Shown: positions 52,485 through 62,848 of the stretch, one piece after another | How the letters are laid out: every line of letters starts with the position of its first letter | Position numbering within the stretch: position 1 is the first letter of the stretch | Assembly: GCA_038960095.1 (NCBI GenBank) | Contig: CP152425.1 | Coordinates: forward strand, 558,001-622,000 | Length of the DNA: 64,000 nucleotides | Reading direction: 5' to 3' | Source: Symbiodolus clandestinus | GTDB taxonomy: Bacteria > Pseudomonadota > Gammaproteobacteria > Enterobacterales > G038960095 | Position numbers and translations under genes: made by a program | The notes under the pieces: generated by a model | Seen by the model: only the letters and a program-made list of their open reading frames with translations | The model's database searches: none | Told to the model about the DNA's origin: nothing

Positions 52485-55400
52485 TATCGGTCAAAAACAG
52501 CAGTGTCTTCCAGATTATTACCGTAACCGCCTTACTCCGAAGATCTTAATCAGCAGTTTATTGGTGCTGCTGTTGATTATTCCCAGTATCCTGCCCCCTT
52601 CAGCCGTAGCAACGACTTCATTGAGTAGTGAGAATATCGAGCTTGAACTCAAGGCAACCATTAAAGATTTTCGAGAAAAAAAACGAACGATTGAAAAAGA
52701 GCGCCTGCATTATCAACAACAACTGGATAAACTGCGGGAACATATCAGGAAACTTAACGATAAGCTGAGCCAATCTGACTCAATAGTTCCGGAAACCCAG
52801 CAACTTAGCGCTCTTCAGCGACAACAACAGATATTAAAAAACAGTCATCAGCTGTTCAGTTATGCGCAACGACTTCAAGTATTAATGAATCGTTTAATAA
52901 AAAACAGTGAATATTTAAAAAACATTCCACAAAAATTGATGGATACAAAAGATTCTATAAAAAGCGATGAAAGAATGCTGAAAAAAATGCAACTTTCTCC
53001 AATAGATTGTCACCAATTAGAAATAGATTTACAGAAAGAAAAAATTGATTATCATTACCTACAAAAGAAAAAGTTATCCATACAGAAACTTTATTATCAA
53101 GTAGATGTAGCTGCTATTGAACAGGAAGCAAAACTGATTAATAAACAACATCAACAGCTCGAACAGAAACAACAAGAAGACATAAAAGTACTGAGTGCTT
53201 TGGACTTAGAACCAACCCAATATCAATTACTAAATTATCTAGAAAATAACCGTCTACTGTCAACTTCATTAATCCAACAACAACGGCAGCTACAAAAAAT
53301 CCTTTCTGAACAACAAGCCATTGATAATAAATTGCTGAATATTCAACAGGAACTTGAACAACTAAGAAATTTAGCTTCTTGGAAAATTCGTAAACCTAAA
53401 ACCAGTCAAAATCTGAGATCACAAAAATTAAAGTTGACGATATCCTTTGATTTGCGTCAAATATTTCGAGAGGTCAGTAAATTCGATGATAAGCAAAGTG
53501 AATATGAAAGTGATTTAAAAAAATTAGAACAAGAAAATCAGGCATTTGCTCACTCCTATTCCACTTATCCTCCTGGCCGACAACTACCTCCTCTAGAAAA
53601 TGAAAAAATTAAATCTCAAAAGCTACTGAAGAGATTAATAAAAAGTATTGAAACTATCACTGAGCAATTTGATATACTGTATAAAAAGAAAATTGAATTA
53701 ACTCAGGACCAGAAGCGTTTACAGATCGAGACTGATCGCCGCTTATTTTGGATAACTGATGCTAATCCAGTGGGTTTAAATTTCCCAATGTTGGTCGCTA
53801 AAGATATCCAAACTATTCTACACAGTGGCTTGGTGACTGATTTACACTCAGTAGCAGTCAGTGGCAGCCATATCCTTTTATTTTCGCTAGTACTGGCTGC
53901 TTTTTTACTGGAATGGAGTGCTCGACGCAAGCAGCTCCTCTTTTTACAACATGCTGCCACCCGCGTTGGTAATGTGACTCAAGATAGCTTTAACTTAACG
54001 ACTGCTACCGTTGGTTGGGCATTGGGAGCTGCACTACCCTTGCCATTATTGATCGGAGTAATAGGCCAGGTTTTACTGGACTCGACACTCGAACCTTTAG
54101 ATAGCACATTCAGAAATATAGCCCCTTTTTTATGGGGTCTACGAGTTTGTGCTAATTTTGCTCATCCTCAAGGTCTGTTTATCAAGCACTTTGGTTGGGA
54201 TGCTCGTAAAGTCTCGCGTATTTCTCATTACTACCTTTTAGCAGCATGGGTCATATTGCCGTTGATGGTGTTGCTCACCCTACTGAACCAATTCGAAGGC
54301 CATCAGTATGCGGAAACCTTAGGACGAACCACCTTTTTCTTGCTCTGCACAGTTTTGTGGGCCTTGATCATTGGTATTAAACATACCGGTGTGACATTTT
54401 ATCTAACCAGAAAAGCCTTAGCACAGAACTTTTTGAATCGCCTGCTGTGGATGTTACTGTTAGGGATACCCCTATTAGCCAATCTATTCTCCCTGTTTGG
54501 CTACACAACTGCATCGCAGGAGCTGTTATTCCGCTTAGCCGGCTCCGTTGGTATTTGGTTCACATTACTGATCATCTACCACTTAGCGTGGCGTTGGATG
54601 TTAATCCAGCGACGGCGCCTGGCTTTCGAGCGTGCTAAACAACGGCGGGCCAGCAAATTAGCCCAAAGGACTCGCATTGACGATGAACTAGTTCGCATGG
54701 ACCCTAGTTTAGAAATACAACTGCTGGATCTAGAGACCATGAGCAGTCGCTCTTTGCAGTTATTGCGTTCTATTATTGCGATGGCAACACTTATGGCATT
54801 GATTGCTTGGTGGTCTAAGATGCATCCTGCCTTTGGATTTTTAGAAAATTACCCTTTATGGAATATGGATACTCTCAGCCAAGGTACACAAATTAGCAAA
54901 TCGGTTACACTCAGGGATTTGTTAAAAGCCGTTCTATTTTTCATAATCACTATGCAGTTAGTCCGAAATTTGCCCGCCGTACTCGAGTTAGCTTTATTGC
55001 AGCATTTAGATTTAACCCATGGAACCAGTTATGCGATCACAGCGGTTACTAAATATTTATTATCATTGATTGGTGGCTTTATCGTTATCTATTTATTAGG
55101 GATTGATTGGCCTAAAATTCAGTGGGTGGCCACTGCATTAGGGGTAGGATTCGGATTTGGTTTAAAAGATATTTTCGCCAATTTTATTTCTGGATTAATT
55201 TTACTCTTTGAAAAACCGATTCGAATTGGCGATACCGTCACCGTAAAAGATTTTCACGGGACAGTAACCCGAATCAGCACACGAGCCACTGTTATTACTG
55301 ATTGGGATCGCAAAGAAATTATTGTTCCTAATCACAATTTGGTGATTGAGCAATTTATCAACTGGACGCTTTCAGATACGGTCGTCCGCTTAGTACTCCA

Positions 55401-55728
55401 ACTGACTACACTCGCTACGGTCGATCCTAAACTAATCAAAAAATTGTTCAAACAAGCTGCTAAAAAATGTACCTTATTGCTGGTTAACCCAGCCCCTGAG
55501 ATCTACTTAAATGAGTTACAGCAAGGTTTGCAAGCCTTTGAGATTCGATTATATGCCGCTGAACCAAGCCATCGAATGCCCTTGCGCCACGAGTTTCACG
55601 AGCGGATCCTGTTTCTCTGCCGGAAACATCATATTACGTTGCCCTATCCACCGACTCAACTTCGGATCGAGGCAGTATCACAAGCCACTCAAGAGAAATT
55701 CTCAAATATTCGCTCCCAAGGTGCGTGA
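52468..55728 (+). CDS. mscM: Miniconductance mechanosensitive channel MscM (MscS superfamily)
   Basis: 1,086 residues. A signal segment (LLVLLLIIPSILPPSAVA) precedes a long periplasmic coiled coil (to about 440), a multispan membrane domain and the MscS core: ALGVGFGFGLKDIFANFISG (pore helix TM3), LLFEKPIRIGDTVTVKDFHG and RATVITDWDRKEIIVPN. It relieves osmotic pressure by opening under membrane tension. psd-mscM is a conserved enterobacterial pair. Confidence 0.95.
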   Translation: MLSAYDIGQKQQCLPDYYRNRLTPKILISSLLVLLLIIPSILPPSAVATTSLSSENIELELKATIKDFREKKRTIEKERLHYQQQLDKLREHIRKLNDKLSQSDSIVPETQQLSALQRQQQILKNSHQLFSYAQRLQVLMNRLIKNSEYLKNIPQKLMDTKDSIKSDERMLKKMQLSPIDCHQLEIDLQKEKIDYHYLQKKKLSIQKLYYQVDVAAIEQEAKLINKQHQQLEQKQQEDIKVLSALDLEPTQYQLLNYLENNRLLSTSLIQQQRQLQKILSEQQAIDNKLLNIQQELEQLRNLASWKIRKPKTSQNLRSQKLKLTISFDLRQIFREVSKFDDKQSEYESDLKKLEQENQAFAHSYSTYPPGRQLPPLENEKIKSQKLLKRLIKSIETITEQFDILYKKKIELTQDQKRLQIETDRRLFWITDANPVGLNFPMLVAKDIQTILHSGLVTDLHSVAVSGSHILLFSLVLAAFLLEWSARRKQLLFLQHAATRVGNVTQDSFNLTTATVGWALGAALPLPLLIGVIGQVLLDSTLEPLDSTFRNIAPFLWGLRVCANFAHPQGLFIKHFGWDARKVSRISHYYLLAAWVILPLMVLLTLLNQFEGHQYAETLGRTTFFLLCTVLWALIIGIKHTGVTFYLTRKALAQNFLNRLLWMLLLGIPLLANLFSLFGYTTASQELLFRLAGSVGIWFTLLIIYHLAWRWMLIQRRRLAFERAKQRRASKLAQRTRIDDELVRMDPSLEIQLLDLETMSSRSLQLLRSIIAMATLMALIAWWSKMHPAFGFLENYPLWNMDTLSQGTQISKSVTLRDLLKAVLFFIITMQLVRNLPAVLELALLQHLDLTHGTSYAITAVTKYLLSLIGGFIVIYLLGIDWPKIQWVATALGVGFGFGLKDIFANFISGLILLFEKPIRIGDTVTVKDFHGTVTRISTRATVITDWDRKEIIVPNHNLVIEQFINWTLSDTVVRLVLQLTTLATVDPKLIKKLFKQAAKKCTLLLVNPAPEIYLNELQQGLQAFEIRLYAAEPSHRMPLRHEFHERILFLCRKHHITLPYPPTQLRIEAVSQATQEKFSNIRSQGA

Positions 55729-55737
55729 TATACTCCC

Positions 55738-55776
55738 ATCACTAAATCACCAGTGATTGTATGAGGGGGCTTTTTG
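55738..55776 (+). terminator. Hairpin and T-run after mscM
   Basis: ATCACT (55738-55743) pairs with AGTGAT (55752-55757), supported by outer CTCCC/GGGGG-type pairing, and is followed by CTTTTT. It lies about 10 bases past the mscM stop. Confidence 0.4.
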
Positions 55777-55785
55777 CGACCCACA

Positions 55786-56122
55786 ATCTGGCTAATAGCC
55801 AGATCCTCTTGCTATGACACAACCGCTGAGTCATAACGCCATAGCGAGACACTTTACACAACCACACACTATCCTGACAGTTTAGCTAAAGAAAATAGGA
55901 CGATCATCTTTGCCGCATTACAGTCGCTGGAGAAAATGCTCTAACCCCATCCACACCATGCTTGCGATTCGGTAAAGATAAACCAGCTTTAAAGCAAGCC
56001 TTAAGCCACAATTTAAACAACTCACTTTCAAAAGCTTGCAACTGCGTTTATAAACCATCAAGGAACGCTATCCATCTCCACCCAAACTTTAAGGCTATGG
56101 ATGGAGAATTCCACATGTTTCA
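55786..56122. other. Intergenic region between mscM and epmA
   Basis: About 340 bases with no gene. It starts with a perfect ATCTGGCT-AAT-AGCCAGAT hairpin (55786-55804). The rest shows no recognisable structure or coding remnant. Confidence 0.45.
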
Positions 56123-57079
56123 TTAAGCCACGGGTGTAGAGAAAGCAATGACTTCTTGGATCGCTGTTTTCCCTAATGCCAGCATCAGTAGTCGGTCAAT
56201 TCCTACCGCTATCCCTGAGCAATCTGGTATTCCGTGCTGTAAAGCAGCCAAAAGCCGTTCATCGATGGGTTGTTGCGGCAAACCTCTCTGTTGCCGCTGC
56301 CAGTTATCTTTTTGAAAACGCTGCCGCTGCTCTTCGGGGTCTTGCAGCTCATGAAATCCATTGGCCAGTTCCACGCCCTGATAATACACTTCAAAGCGTT
56401 CAGCCACTCGGGGATCCTCAGGATGTAGCTTCGCTAAGGCAGCCTGACTGGCTGGAAAATGGTATAAGAATAGCGTAAGTTCTTTAGGCAACTGAGGCTC
56501 TATCGCCATCGTTAATAACAGCTGCAATAGGGTATCTCGATCAGCTTCTTGCAGTGCCGCTGATACCGATTGAGTCGCTGCAATAGACTGTAATGAGTTT
56601 AAATCAATGGTGAGTGGATCAAACCCTAAATAATGCTGAAACAGCTGCTGGTAGCTTAACCGCTCGGCACTTTTACAACCCAATAACCTCATCAACAGCT
56701 GATCCATAACCTCCATCAGCGCCGTTAAATCACCCGGCTGATACCACTCTAACAAAGTAAATTCAGGATTATGCCAACGGCCCCACTCCTCATTACGGCA
56801 GCAGCGGCTTAACTGAAAAATTGGCCCGCTTCCGGCCGCTAGCAGCCGCTTCATATGATATTCTGGACTGGTGATCAGGTAGAGCGGTAGTCGATGATCT
56901 GAGCCAGGAAGCGCCAGATGCGTCATAAAGCTGTGCAAATGACAATCAGTCACACTCGCTTGGCTCATCAGCGGTGTCTCCACTTCCAAGATGGCGCGTT
57001 CAGCAAAAAAGGTGCGGATTGTTGCTAGGAAACTAGCCCGCTGTTGTAAGGTGGTGATCGACGTTGTGGGTTGCCACAT
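56123..57079 (-). CDS. epmA: Elongation factor P (R)-beta-lysine ligase
   Basis: EpmA (PoxA/GenX) attaches beta-lysine to EF-P. It is a truncated class II lysyl-tRNA synthetase without the anticodon-binding domain: FFAERAILEVETPLMSQASV, YLITSPEYHMKRLLAAGSGP, RNEEWGRWHNPEFTLLEWYQ and the C-terminal CSGIAVGIDRLLMLALGKT motif 3. 318 residues is normal. It requires EpmB, which is not in the window. Confidence 0.96.
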   Translation of the reverse strand: MWQPTTSITTLQQRASFLATIRTFFAERAILEVETPLMSQASVTDCHLHSFMTHLALPGSDHRLPLYLITSPEYHMKRLLAAGSGPIFQLSRCCRNEEWGRWHNPEFTLLEWYQPGDLTALMEVMDQLLMRLLGCKSAERLSYQQLFQHYLGFDPLTIDLNSLQSIAATQSVSAALQEADRDTLLQLLLTMAIEPQLPKELTLFLYHFPASQAALAKLHPEDPRVAERFEVYYQGVELANGFHELQDPEEQRQRFQKDNWQRQQRGLPQQPIDERLLAALQHGIPDCSGIAVGIDRLLMLALGKTAIQEVIAFSTPVA

Positions 57080-57250
57080 AAATAATGGTTAACTGAAACT
57101 ATCCCGGTATTCAAGAGGACGGTAATAGAAGCTCCTCAATAGCTCTACCTTCATAGCAGTAGCCGTCATGGAACTGCACAGCTAGCATTCTGCAATACTT
57201 TGACCTACAGTGTAAGCACATTCGTATAACTTGGTAATGAACCGATAATT

Positions 57251-59464
57251 ATGAAAAATCAGTTGACAAAATGGACACTAGCTGCTGGTCTCTTACTAAC
57301 CAGCTGCTTATACAGCGTTACCGCTGAAGCGCCCGGTCAACTTTTACCCTATTTACAAGCAGAACCACAACACAGCATCGCCAGCCGGTATATTACCCGC
57401 GATTTTACTCAAAAACACTATCGCCCAATTACCCTGGATAATAAATTTTCATTTAAACTGCTTGAGCGCTACTTACGCCTGTTAGATCCCCAGCGTAACC
57501 TACTGCTACTGTCTGAGATCCAGGCACTGGCTGCTGCTAACCACTCGTTAGTCCAGGAGCTACTCAATGGTAACCTCGATCTAGCTTATCAGCTCTATAA
57601 TCGGGTACAACAACGGTGCCTAGAGCGCTACCAATATGCCCTGACCCTAATACAACAACCACACACTTTTGATACTAATGACACTTTTGCCAGAGATCGC
57701 AGTGATTCCCCATGGCCAGTCACTTTACAGGAACTTGATGAATTGTGGCAGAGCCGAATAAAATTTGAGGCACTGAATTTATGTTTAGCCAATAAGAGCC
57801 CTTCACAAATTCGCATGCTGTTAACACAGCGGTACCGGTTATTGATTAAACGCTTAAGCCAGGCTAATAGCGAAGATGTTTTCTCTCTCTTTATGAATGC
57901 CTTTGGCAGTGAGATTGATCCACATACTCTTTACTTTTCTCCCTGCTTTGCAAAACAGTTTAATGCTAGTTTAAGCTTATCAATGGAAGGTATCGGCGTC
58001 ACCTTGCAGGCAGTCGATGAGTATGTGGTAGTATCCAGTTTAATCCGGGGAGGGCCAGCGGCTAACAGCAAAGCTGTCGAGATGAATGACCGTATTATTG
58101 GTGTCGCGCAGCTAGGAAAAAAGATAGTAGATGTTGTTGGTTGGCGATTAAATGATGTTGTTGATCTAATTCGTGGCCCTACAGGAACCCAAGTCTGTTT
58201 AGAAATCCTACCTCATGAGGGTGGGAAACCTCGGCAAGTGACGTTAACTCGACAGAAAATTCGATTAGAAGATCAGGCCATTAAATCCACGACCGAGATT
58301 CGTAATTCTCGAAAGATCGGGGTGCTCACCCTTCCTAGTTTTTATAAAAGGGTGGCCGATGAGGTCAAAAGTGCGCTGTTGACTTTTGAAAAACAGCAGG
58401 TGGCTGGTGTGCTTGTCGATCTGCGCGGTAATGGGGGCGGGCTGTTGAATGAGGTCATTGACTTGACCAGCCTTTTAGTACAAGGCCCGATTGTCCAAAT
58501 TCGTGATCGACAAGGGAAAATCAGCGTCAATTATAGCCGCTACCCACCCCTCTATTATAAAAAACCGATTGTCGTTCTGGTCAATCACGCTAGTGCTTCA
58601 GCCTCTGAGATCTTTGCCGCTGCCCTTCAAGATTATGGAAGAGCCATTATTGTGGGTGAACAGACCTTTGGCAAAGGGACTGTACAACAATATCATGCTT
58701 TAGAGCAGAGACTAGCATTTCATCCGAAATCATTAGGATCCATTCAATATACCACTCAAAAATATTATCGAATAACCGGAAACAGCACCCAATTGCAAGG
58801 AGTGACGCCAGATATCAGGATGTTACCCGATAGTAAACTGACAACGATAGATGGGGAGAGCCAGGCTGACAATGCTTTGCCTTGGGATAACATCCCGGCG
58901 GCAGCTTATCAGCCGGTGGATGTTTTAACACCGCTGCTGCCTAGGCTGCGTACCCAGCATCAGCAGCGTATCCGACAAAACCAAGCATTTGGTTTTATCC
59001 AACAGGAATTGGAGTATTATCATGCTATGAAACAGAAGGAGGGGATCATCTCCCTCAATCTACAACAGCGGCAACAGGAGATACAGCAACAAGAGGCTTG
59101 CCGACTCGCACAAGCTAATTGGTATCGTCAGCAGCAGGGTAAAAAACCCATAAAATCTCTTGATGAACTGCCAAATCAGGAACCTCTACCCGATCTCTAT
59201 CTAGAAGAGGGGCTGGCAATCACACAAGATGTGATCGCGCTCGTGCAAAACCCAGCAGCGACTCAAGCATATAGAGAAACTACCGAAAAAATAATAGAAA
59301 ATTACTTCGGTGATAGCCTATCTAAGGGTTTAAATTGTAAAAAACCTGAAATCCTTATAGATTTTCACTGCTCGATAACACGGCCAGCTTCCAGGATCAT
59401 CCTACCATCGAAGCGCGCTAGGTCTGGTGGACGATGGGTAATCCATAACAGAGATTTACCCTGA
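57251..59464 (+). CDS. prc: C-terminal processing (tail-specific) periplasmic protease
   Basis: Prc cleaves periplasmic proteins and matures PBP3. It has a signal peptide (LAAGLLLTSCLYSVTAEA), a PDZ domain (about residues 245-320), the catalytic serine in NHASASASEIFAAALQDYGR and the lysine in FGKGTVQQYHALEQ. 737 residues exceeds the usual about 680. The final about 33 residues (from FHCSITRPASRIIL) are antisense to the 3' end of cydC, suggesting loss of the original stop. Upstream residues are typical. Confidence 0.94.
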   Translation: MKNQLTKWTLAAGLLLTSCLYSVTAEAPGQLLPYLQAEPQHSIASRYITRDFTQKHYRPITLDNKFSFKLLERYLRLLDPQRNLLLLSEIQALAAANHSLVQELLNGNLDLAYQLYNRVQQRCLERYQYALTLIQQPHTFDTNDTFARDRSDSPWPVTLQELDELWQSRIKFEALNLCLANKSPSQIRMLLTQRYRLLIKRLSQANSEDVFSLFMNAFGSEIDPHTLYFSPCFAKQFNASLSLSMEGIGVTLQAVDEYVVVSSLIRGGPAANSKAVEMNDRIIGVAQLGKKIVDVVGWRLNDVVDLIRGPTGTQVCLEILPHEGGKPRQVTLTRQKIRLEDQAIKSTTEIRNSRKIGVLTLPSFYKRVADEVKSALLTFEKQQVAGVLVDLRGNGGGLLNEVIDLTSLLVQGPIVQIRDRQGKISVNYSRYPPLYYKKPIVVLVNHASASASEIFAAALQDYGRAIIVGEQTFGKGTVQQYHALEQRLAFHPKSLGSIQYTTQKYYRITGNSTQLQGVTPDIRMLPDSKLTTIDGESQADNALPWDNIPAAAYQPVDVLTPLLPRLRTQHQQRIRQNQAFGFIQQELEYYHAMKQKEGIISLNLQQRQQEIQQQEACRLAQANWYRQQQGKKPIKSLDELPNQEPLPDLYLEEGLAITQDVIALVQNPAATQAYRETTEKIIENYFGDSLSKGLNCKKPEILIDFHCSITRPASRIILPSKRARSGGRWVIHNRDLP

Positions 59465-61017
59465 ACATGCTCCCAAAGCTGCTGGATAATCTGCTGCTCA
59501 GTGTATGGATCTAACCCTTCGGTTGGTTCATCCAATACCAGCAGTTGGGCCGGTCGTAAAAAAGCCCGAGCGATACCCAATCGCCGCTGCTCGCCCCCGG
59601 ATAGCGGCCTCCCCCCATCGCCTAACCATAAAGCCAGCCCTTGTTCCGTCACTAGATGTCCTAAATTCACCTGATGGAGCACCTGTATACACGCTTCATC
59701 GGTTGCACCGGGCGCTGCTAACCGCAAGTTATCCGCTAAGGTGGCACTAAAAATTGTAATCTGCTGAGGGACCACGGTGATCCATTCTCGCAATTGCGCC
59801 TCTGAGCAATCGGTTAATAAACGCTGATTAAAACGGATAGAACCCTGTGTGGGCGCCCAACAACCGGTTATCAATTGCCACAAGGTTGATTTTCCACTGC
59901 CGCTATGGCCCAACAATACCCATTTTTCGCCTGGCTGGATGGTGAGCGAAATCGATTGCAGGGTCGGTTGCCAACGACCCGGATGGGTGAAGCTAACCTG
60001 TTCCAATGTGACGGTGAGTGGTTCGATGATCGAAACCGTTTGGGTGGAAAACTCAACCGCAGGCGGTTGTTCTAAAAGCTGCTGTATACGTTGTGCTGCT
60101 TCAGCTATCTGTACCCAGGGTTGAAAGGCACCGGCAACCGGAATGAAGCTATCAAAAACCGCCAGGGTAATGAATACTACCCAGGCTATCCAGGCACCCG
60201 ACAAGCTACAGTGCAGCGCTAAACCCAACATCAATAGTAGCGCCGCGGCACCAACCAGTGATAGCAGAGCTTGCGCTAGTCTGATCAACAACTGCTGGCA
60301 TTGTTGACAGCTCTGCCAGGATTGTAGCGCTTCTTCGATTTGCCGCCGCCAACGCGCTGACGCGCCACAACTTTCTAGTTCGGCTTGCCCCTGCAACCAC
60401 TCCACAATCTGTAGACGACTTTGGGCTTGCCAATGCCCCAATCCCTGGCTGCCTCGACGCCCTACCCAATACCCCAAGGGCGGGTAGAGTAATAGTAAGG
60501 CGAACAGCACTCCCCCCAACGTTAATGCTAATCGGTAATCCAGTGATCCCAGTCCGATGGTCACTGACAAAGCGGCACTGCCAGCACACAGTAGCGGAAC
60601 CATTAAACGTAAATAGAGATGATCCAGGGTATCAATATCACTGACTAAGCGGTTTAATAACTCGCCCTGCCGATAGCACTGGATCCCCGCAGGCACTAAT
60701 GGGATTATCCGGCTAAAAGTAGCTGTCCGTAGCTCCGCCAGCAGGCGTAACGTGGCATCATGGGTTAACACGCGCTCGCTATAGCGGCCTGCAGTGCGTA
60801 TGAGGGCTAAAAAACGAATCGCGGCTGCGGGTAACAGGTAATTAAAAGTGGCCGCGGTGCCACTGATCCCGGCTATAAAGGTGGCCGATAACAACCAACC
60901 CGCTAAACTAAACAGAGCAACCGTTGCCAATACGCTCACAATAGCCACCAGTAGACCACCCATGAGTGCGTAAGGGTAGCGACGATATAATGCTAAAAAG
61001 GAAAATAGAACTTTCAT
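59365..61017 (-). CDS. cydC: Glutathione/cysteine ABC transporter CydC
   Basis: Half of the CydDC heterodimer, needed for cytochrome bd assembly, exporting thiols (or importing haem-linked redox factors) to the periplasm. Six membrane segments, then an ATPase with Walker A LGHSGSGKSTLWQL, signature LSGGEQRRLGIARAFL, Walker B LLVLDEPTEGLD and H-loop WITHRPPDLA. Its ATG and the cydD stop overlap (TGATG). 550 residues is slightly short but normal. The 3' end overlaps prc by 100 bases. Confidence 0.95.
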   Translation of the reverse strand: MKVLFSFLALYRRYPYALMGGLLVAIVSVLATVALFSLAGWLLSATFIAGISGTAATFNYLLPAAAIRFLALIRTAGRYSERVLTHDATLRLLAELRTATFSRIIPLVPAGIQCYRQGELLNRLVSDIDTLDHLYLRLMVPLLCAGSAALSVTIGLGSLDYRLALTLGGVLFALLLLYPPLGYWVGRRGSQGLGHWQAQSRLQIVEWLQGQAELESCGASARWRRQIEEALQSWQSCQQCQQLLIRLAQALLSLVGAAALLLMLGLALHCSLSGAWIAWVVFITLAVFDSFIPVAGAFQPWVQIAEAAQRIQQLLEQPPAVEFSTQTVSIIEPLTVTLEQVSFTHPGRWQPTLQSISLTIQPGEKWVLLGHSGSGKSTLWQLITGCWAPTQGSIRFNQRLLTDCSEAQLREWITVVPQQITIFSATLADNLRLAAPGATDEACIQVLHQVNLGHLVTEQGLALWLGDGGRPLSGGEQRRLGIARAFLRPAQLLVLDEPTEGLDPYTEQQIIQQLWEHVQGKSLLWITHRPPDLARFDGRMILEAGRVIEQ

Positions 61018-62822
61018 CAGTTAGCTGAATCTGATTGATGATGCGAGTCAAAATCCATTTTACCCGCTTGAAAAGATCGCTTACCCACTAACCGGTCTGA
61101 CTGCGCTTGTAATTCACCCCACAGCCCCTGCTGGACGATTTTACCGCTTTCTAATACCCATATCTGATCGGTTGCTTGTAAGGTCCCCAGACGATGGGTC
61201 ACCGTTAAGGTGGTCTGCTGGCAACTGGCCTGATGTAAGGCTGCTAGTACCCGTTGTTCACTCTCCCGATCCAAACTGGCGGTTGGCTCATCTAGCAGCA
61301 GCAGATTGCAGGGTCGCAATAAGGCTCGTGCTACGGCAATCCGTTGCGCCTGCCCCACCGACAGCTCGCAACCATTATTGCTTAAAGAGGTTAATAAACC
61401 TTGAGGCAGTAAGGGAAGAAATTGATCAACTGCTGCCTGCTGAACCGCTCTGGCCACGCTCTCCTCATCAGCTGTCGGATCGCGTAATCGAATATTATCC
61501 AATACGCTACCGGTTAACAATTGAGGCGTTTGACCTACCCAAGCCAACTGTTGCAACCACGATGAGCGATCCCATTCACGCAACTCAACCCCATTCAAAG
61601 TACATGAACCTTGATACGGTAGAAATCCTAATAGCCCGTGCAGTAGACTGCTTTTACCTGAACCACTGGCGCCCACCAACACAATTTGGGAACCGGCAGC
61701 CACCTCAAAATTCAATGGTCCCACTAAGGGAATACCTTGTGGTGATAAGATCAGCAGATCACGCGCGTAAATGGAGATAGTTTCCTGCTTAAAAGATCGG
61801 GATTCCCCCTGTTGGATTATCTGAGTCACTGGGGTGATCAGCGCCATACGCAGCGCTTCAGCAGCTGCCAGGGCTTGCGCTTTAGCGTGATAGAAACTCC
61901 CTAAATCTCGCAAAGGTTGGTAGAATTCCGGTGCCAATAGCAGTGCTAATAGCCCAGCAAACAGTGTGACCTCGATGGGAAAAGCTGAAAAGCGCAGATA
62001 ACCTAAATAGGTGAAGCCAAAATAGACTGCCGCTAAAGCTATCGACAGTGCAGTGAAAAACTCCAAGGTAGCCGAAGAGACAAAAGCCAAACGCAATACT
62101 GCCATGGTTTTCTGGCGCAAGCGATTGGATACCTGGGCAACTTCTTGTTGAGTTGTCCAAGCCTGTCCATACAACCGCAACGTTAATAAGCCACGCAGTC
62201 GGTCCAGAAAGTGGCTGCTGAGTCGGTTTAAAGCTTGTAAACTGCGACGATTCGCGGCAGCTGCTTGCTGACCTGCCAGAATCATAAACAGTGGAATTAA
62301 AGGGGCAGTGATCACCAGCAAGGCTGCTGCTACCCAATTGATTGGCGCCAAAACCCCTACCACGGTTAGCGGGACCAACATCACTAAAGTTCGTTGCGGC
62401 AAATAGCGTGCATAATAATCTTGTAGCTGCTCGACCTGTTCGATTAACCGACTGCTCCAGCTGCCTATCGAGGCAGAACGCCCTAAAGGCCCTAGCTGTT
62501 CTAAATGGTCGAAAAGCTGCTTGCGGATCGCGGTGCGAATTTGACTAGCCGCCCAGCCCTGCAGCTGTTCCCGTGATAGGTTCAAAATTGAGCGTAAGAC
62601 CACAACCATGAAAAAAGTAGCTGCCGTTGGTTTAAGATCGCTCCATGATGCTTTTTCAGTCACTGCCTGCTGCAATAACTGAGCCAATAACCAACCCTGC
62701 GCGGCGATAGTCAAAGCCAACGCTATCCCTAATCCTTGGGTCAACGTAAACCAATGGCGAGCAACTGCTCCCTGCTGTCGCAACCAGCTGAGTGATTCAC
62801 GCTGCTGTAACGGTGACATCAA
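61017..62822 (-). CDS. cydD: Glutathione/cysteine ABC transporter CydD
   Basis: Partner of CydC. N-terminal membrane domain (SWLRQQGAVARHWFTLTQGL and later ITAPLIPLFMILAGQQAAAA) and ATPase: Walker A VGASGSGKSSLLHGLLGFLP, signature LSVGQAQRIAVARALL (LSVGQ in place of LSGGQ, a common CydD variant), Walker B LLLLDEPTASLD, H-loop TVTHRLGT. 601 residues. It follows trxB by 26 bases, as in enterobacteria. Confidence 0.96.
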   Translation of the reverse strand: MMSPLQQRESLSWLRQQGAVARHWFTLTQGLGIALALTIAAQGWLLAQLLQQAVTEKASWSDLKPTAATFFMVVVLRSILNLSREQLQGWAASQIRTAIRKQLFDHLEQLGPLGRSASIGSWSSRLIEQVEQLQDYYARYLPQRTLVMLVPLTVVGVLAPINWVAAALLVITAPLIPLFMILAGQQAAAANRRSLQALNRLSSHFLDRLRGLLTLRLYGQAWTTQQEVAQVSNRLRQKTMAVLRLAFVSSATLEFFTALSIALAAVYFGFTYLGYLRFSAFPIEVTLFAGLLALLLAPEFYQPLRDLGSFYHAKAQALAAAEALRMALITPVTQIIQQGESRSFKQETISIYARDLLILSPQGIPLVGPLNFEVAAGSQIVLVGASGSGKSSLLHGLLGFLPYQGSCTLNGVELREWDRSSWLQQLAWVGQTPQLLTGSVLDNIRLRDPTADEESVARAVQQAAVDQFLPLLPQGLLTSLSNNGCELSVGQAQRIAVARALLRPCNLLLLDEPTASLDRESEQRVLAALHQASCQQTTLTVTHRLGTLQATDQIWVLESGKIVQQGLWGELQAQSDRLVGKRSFQAGKMDFDSHHQSDSAN

Positions 62823-62848
62823 TGCTCACCACGCTAAAGGTTTAACTA

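Noticed and set aside
61172..61780. A 202-residue frame antisense to cydD.
   Set aside because: It lies entirely opposite the conserved CydD ATPase domain and shows no family features.
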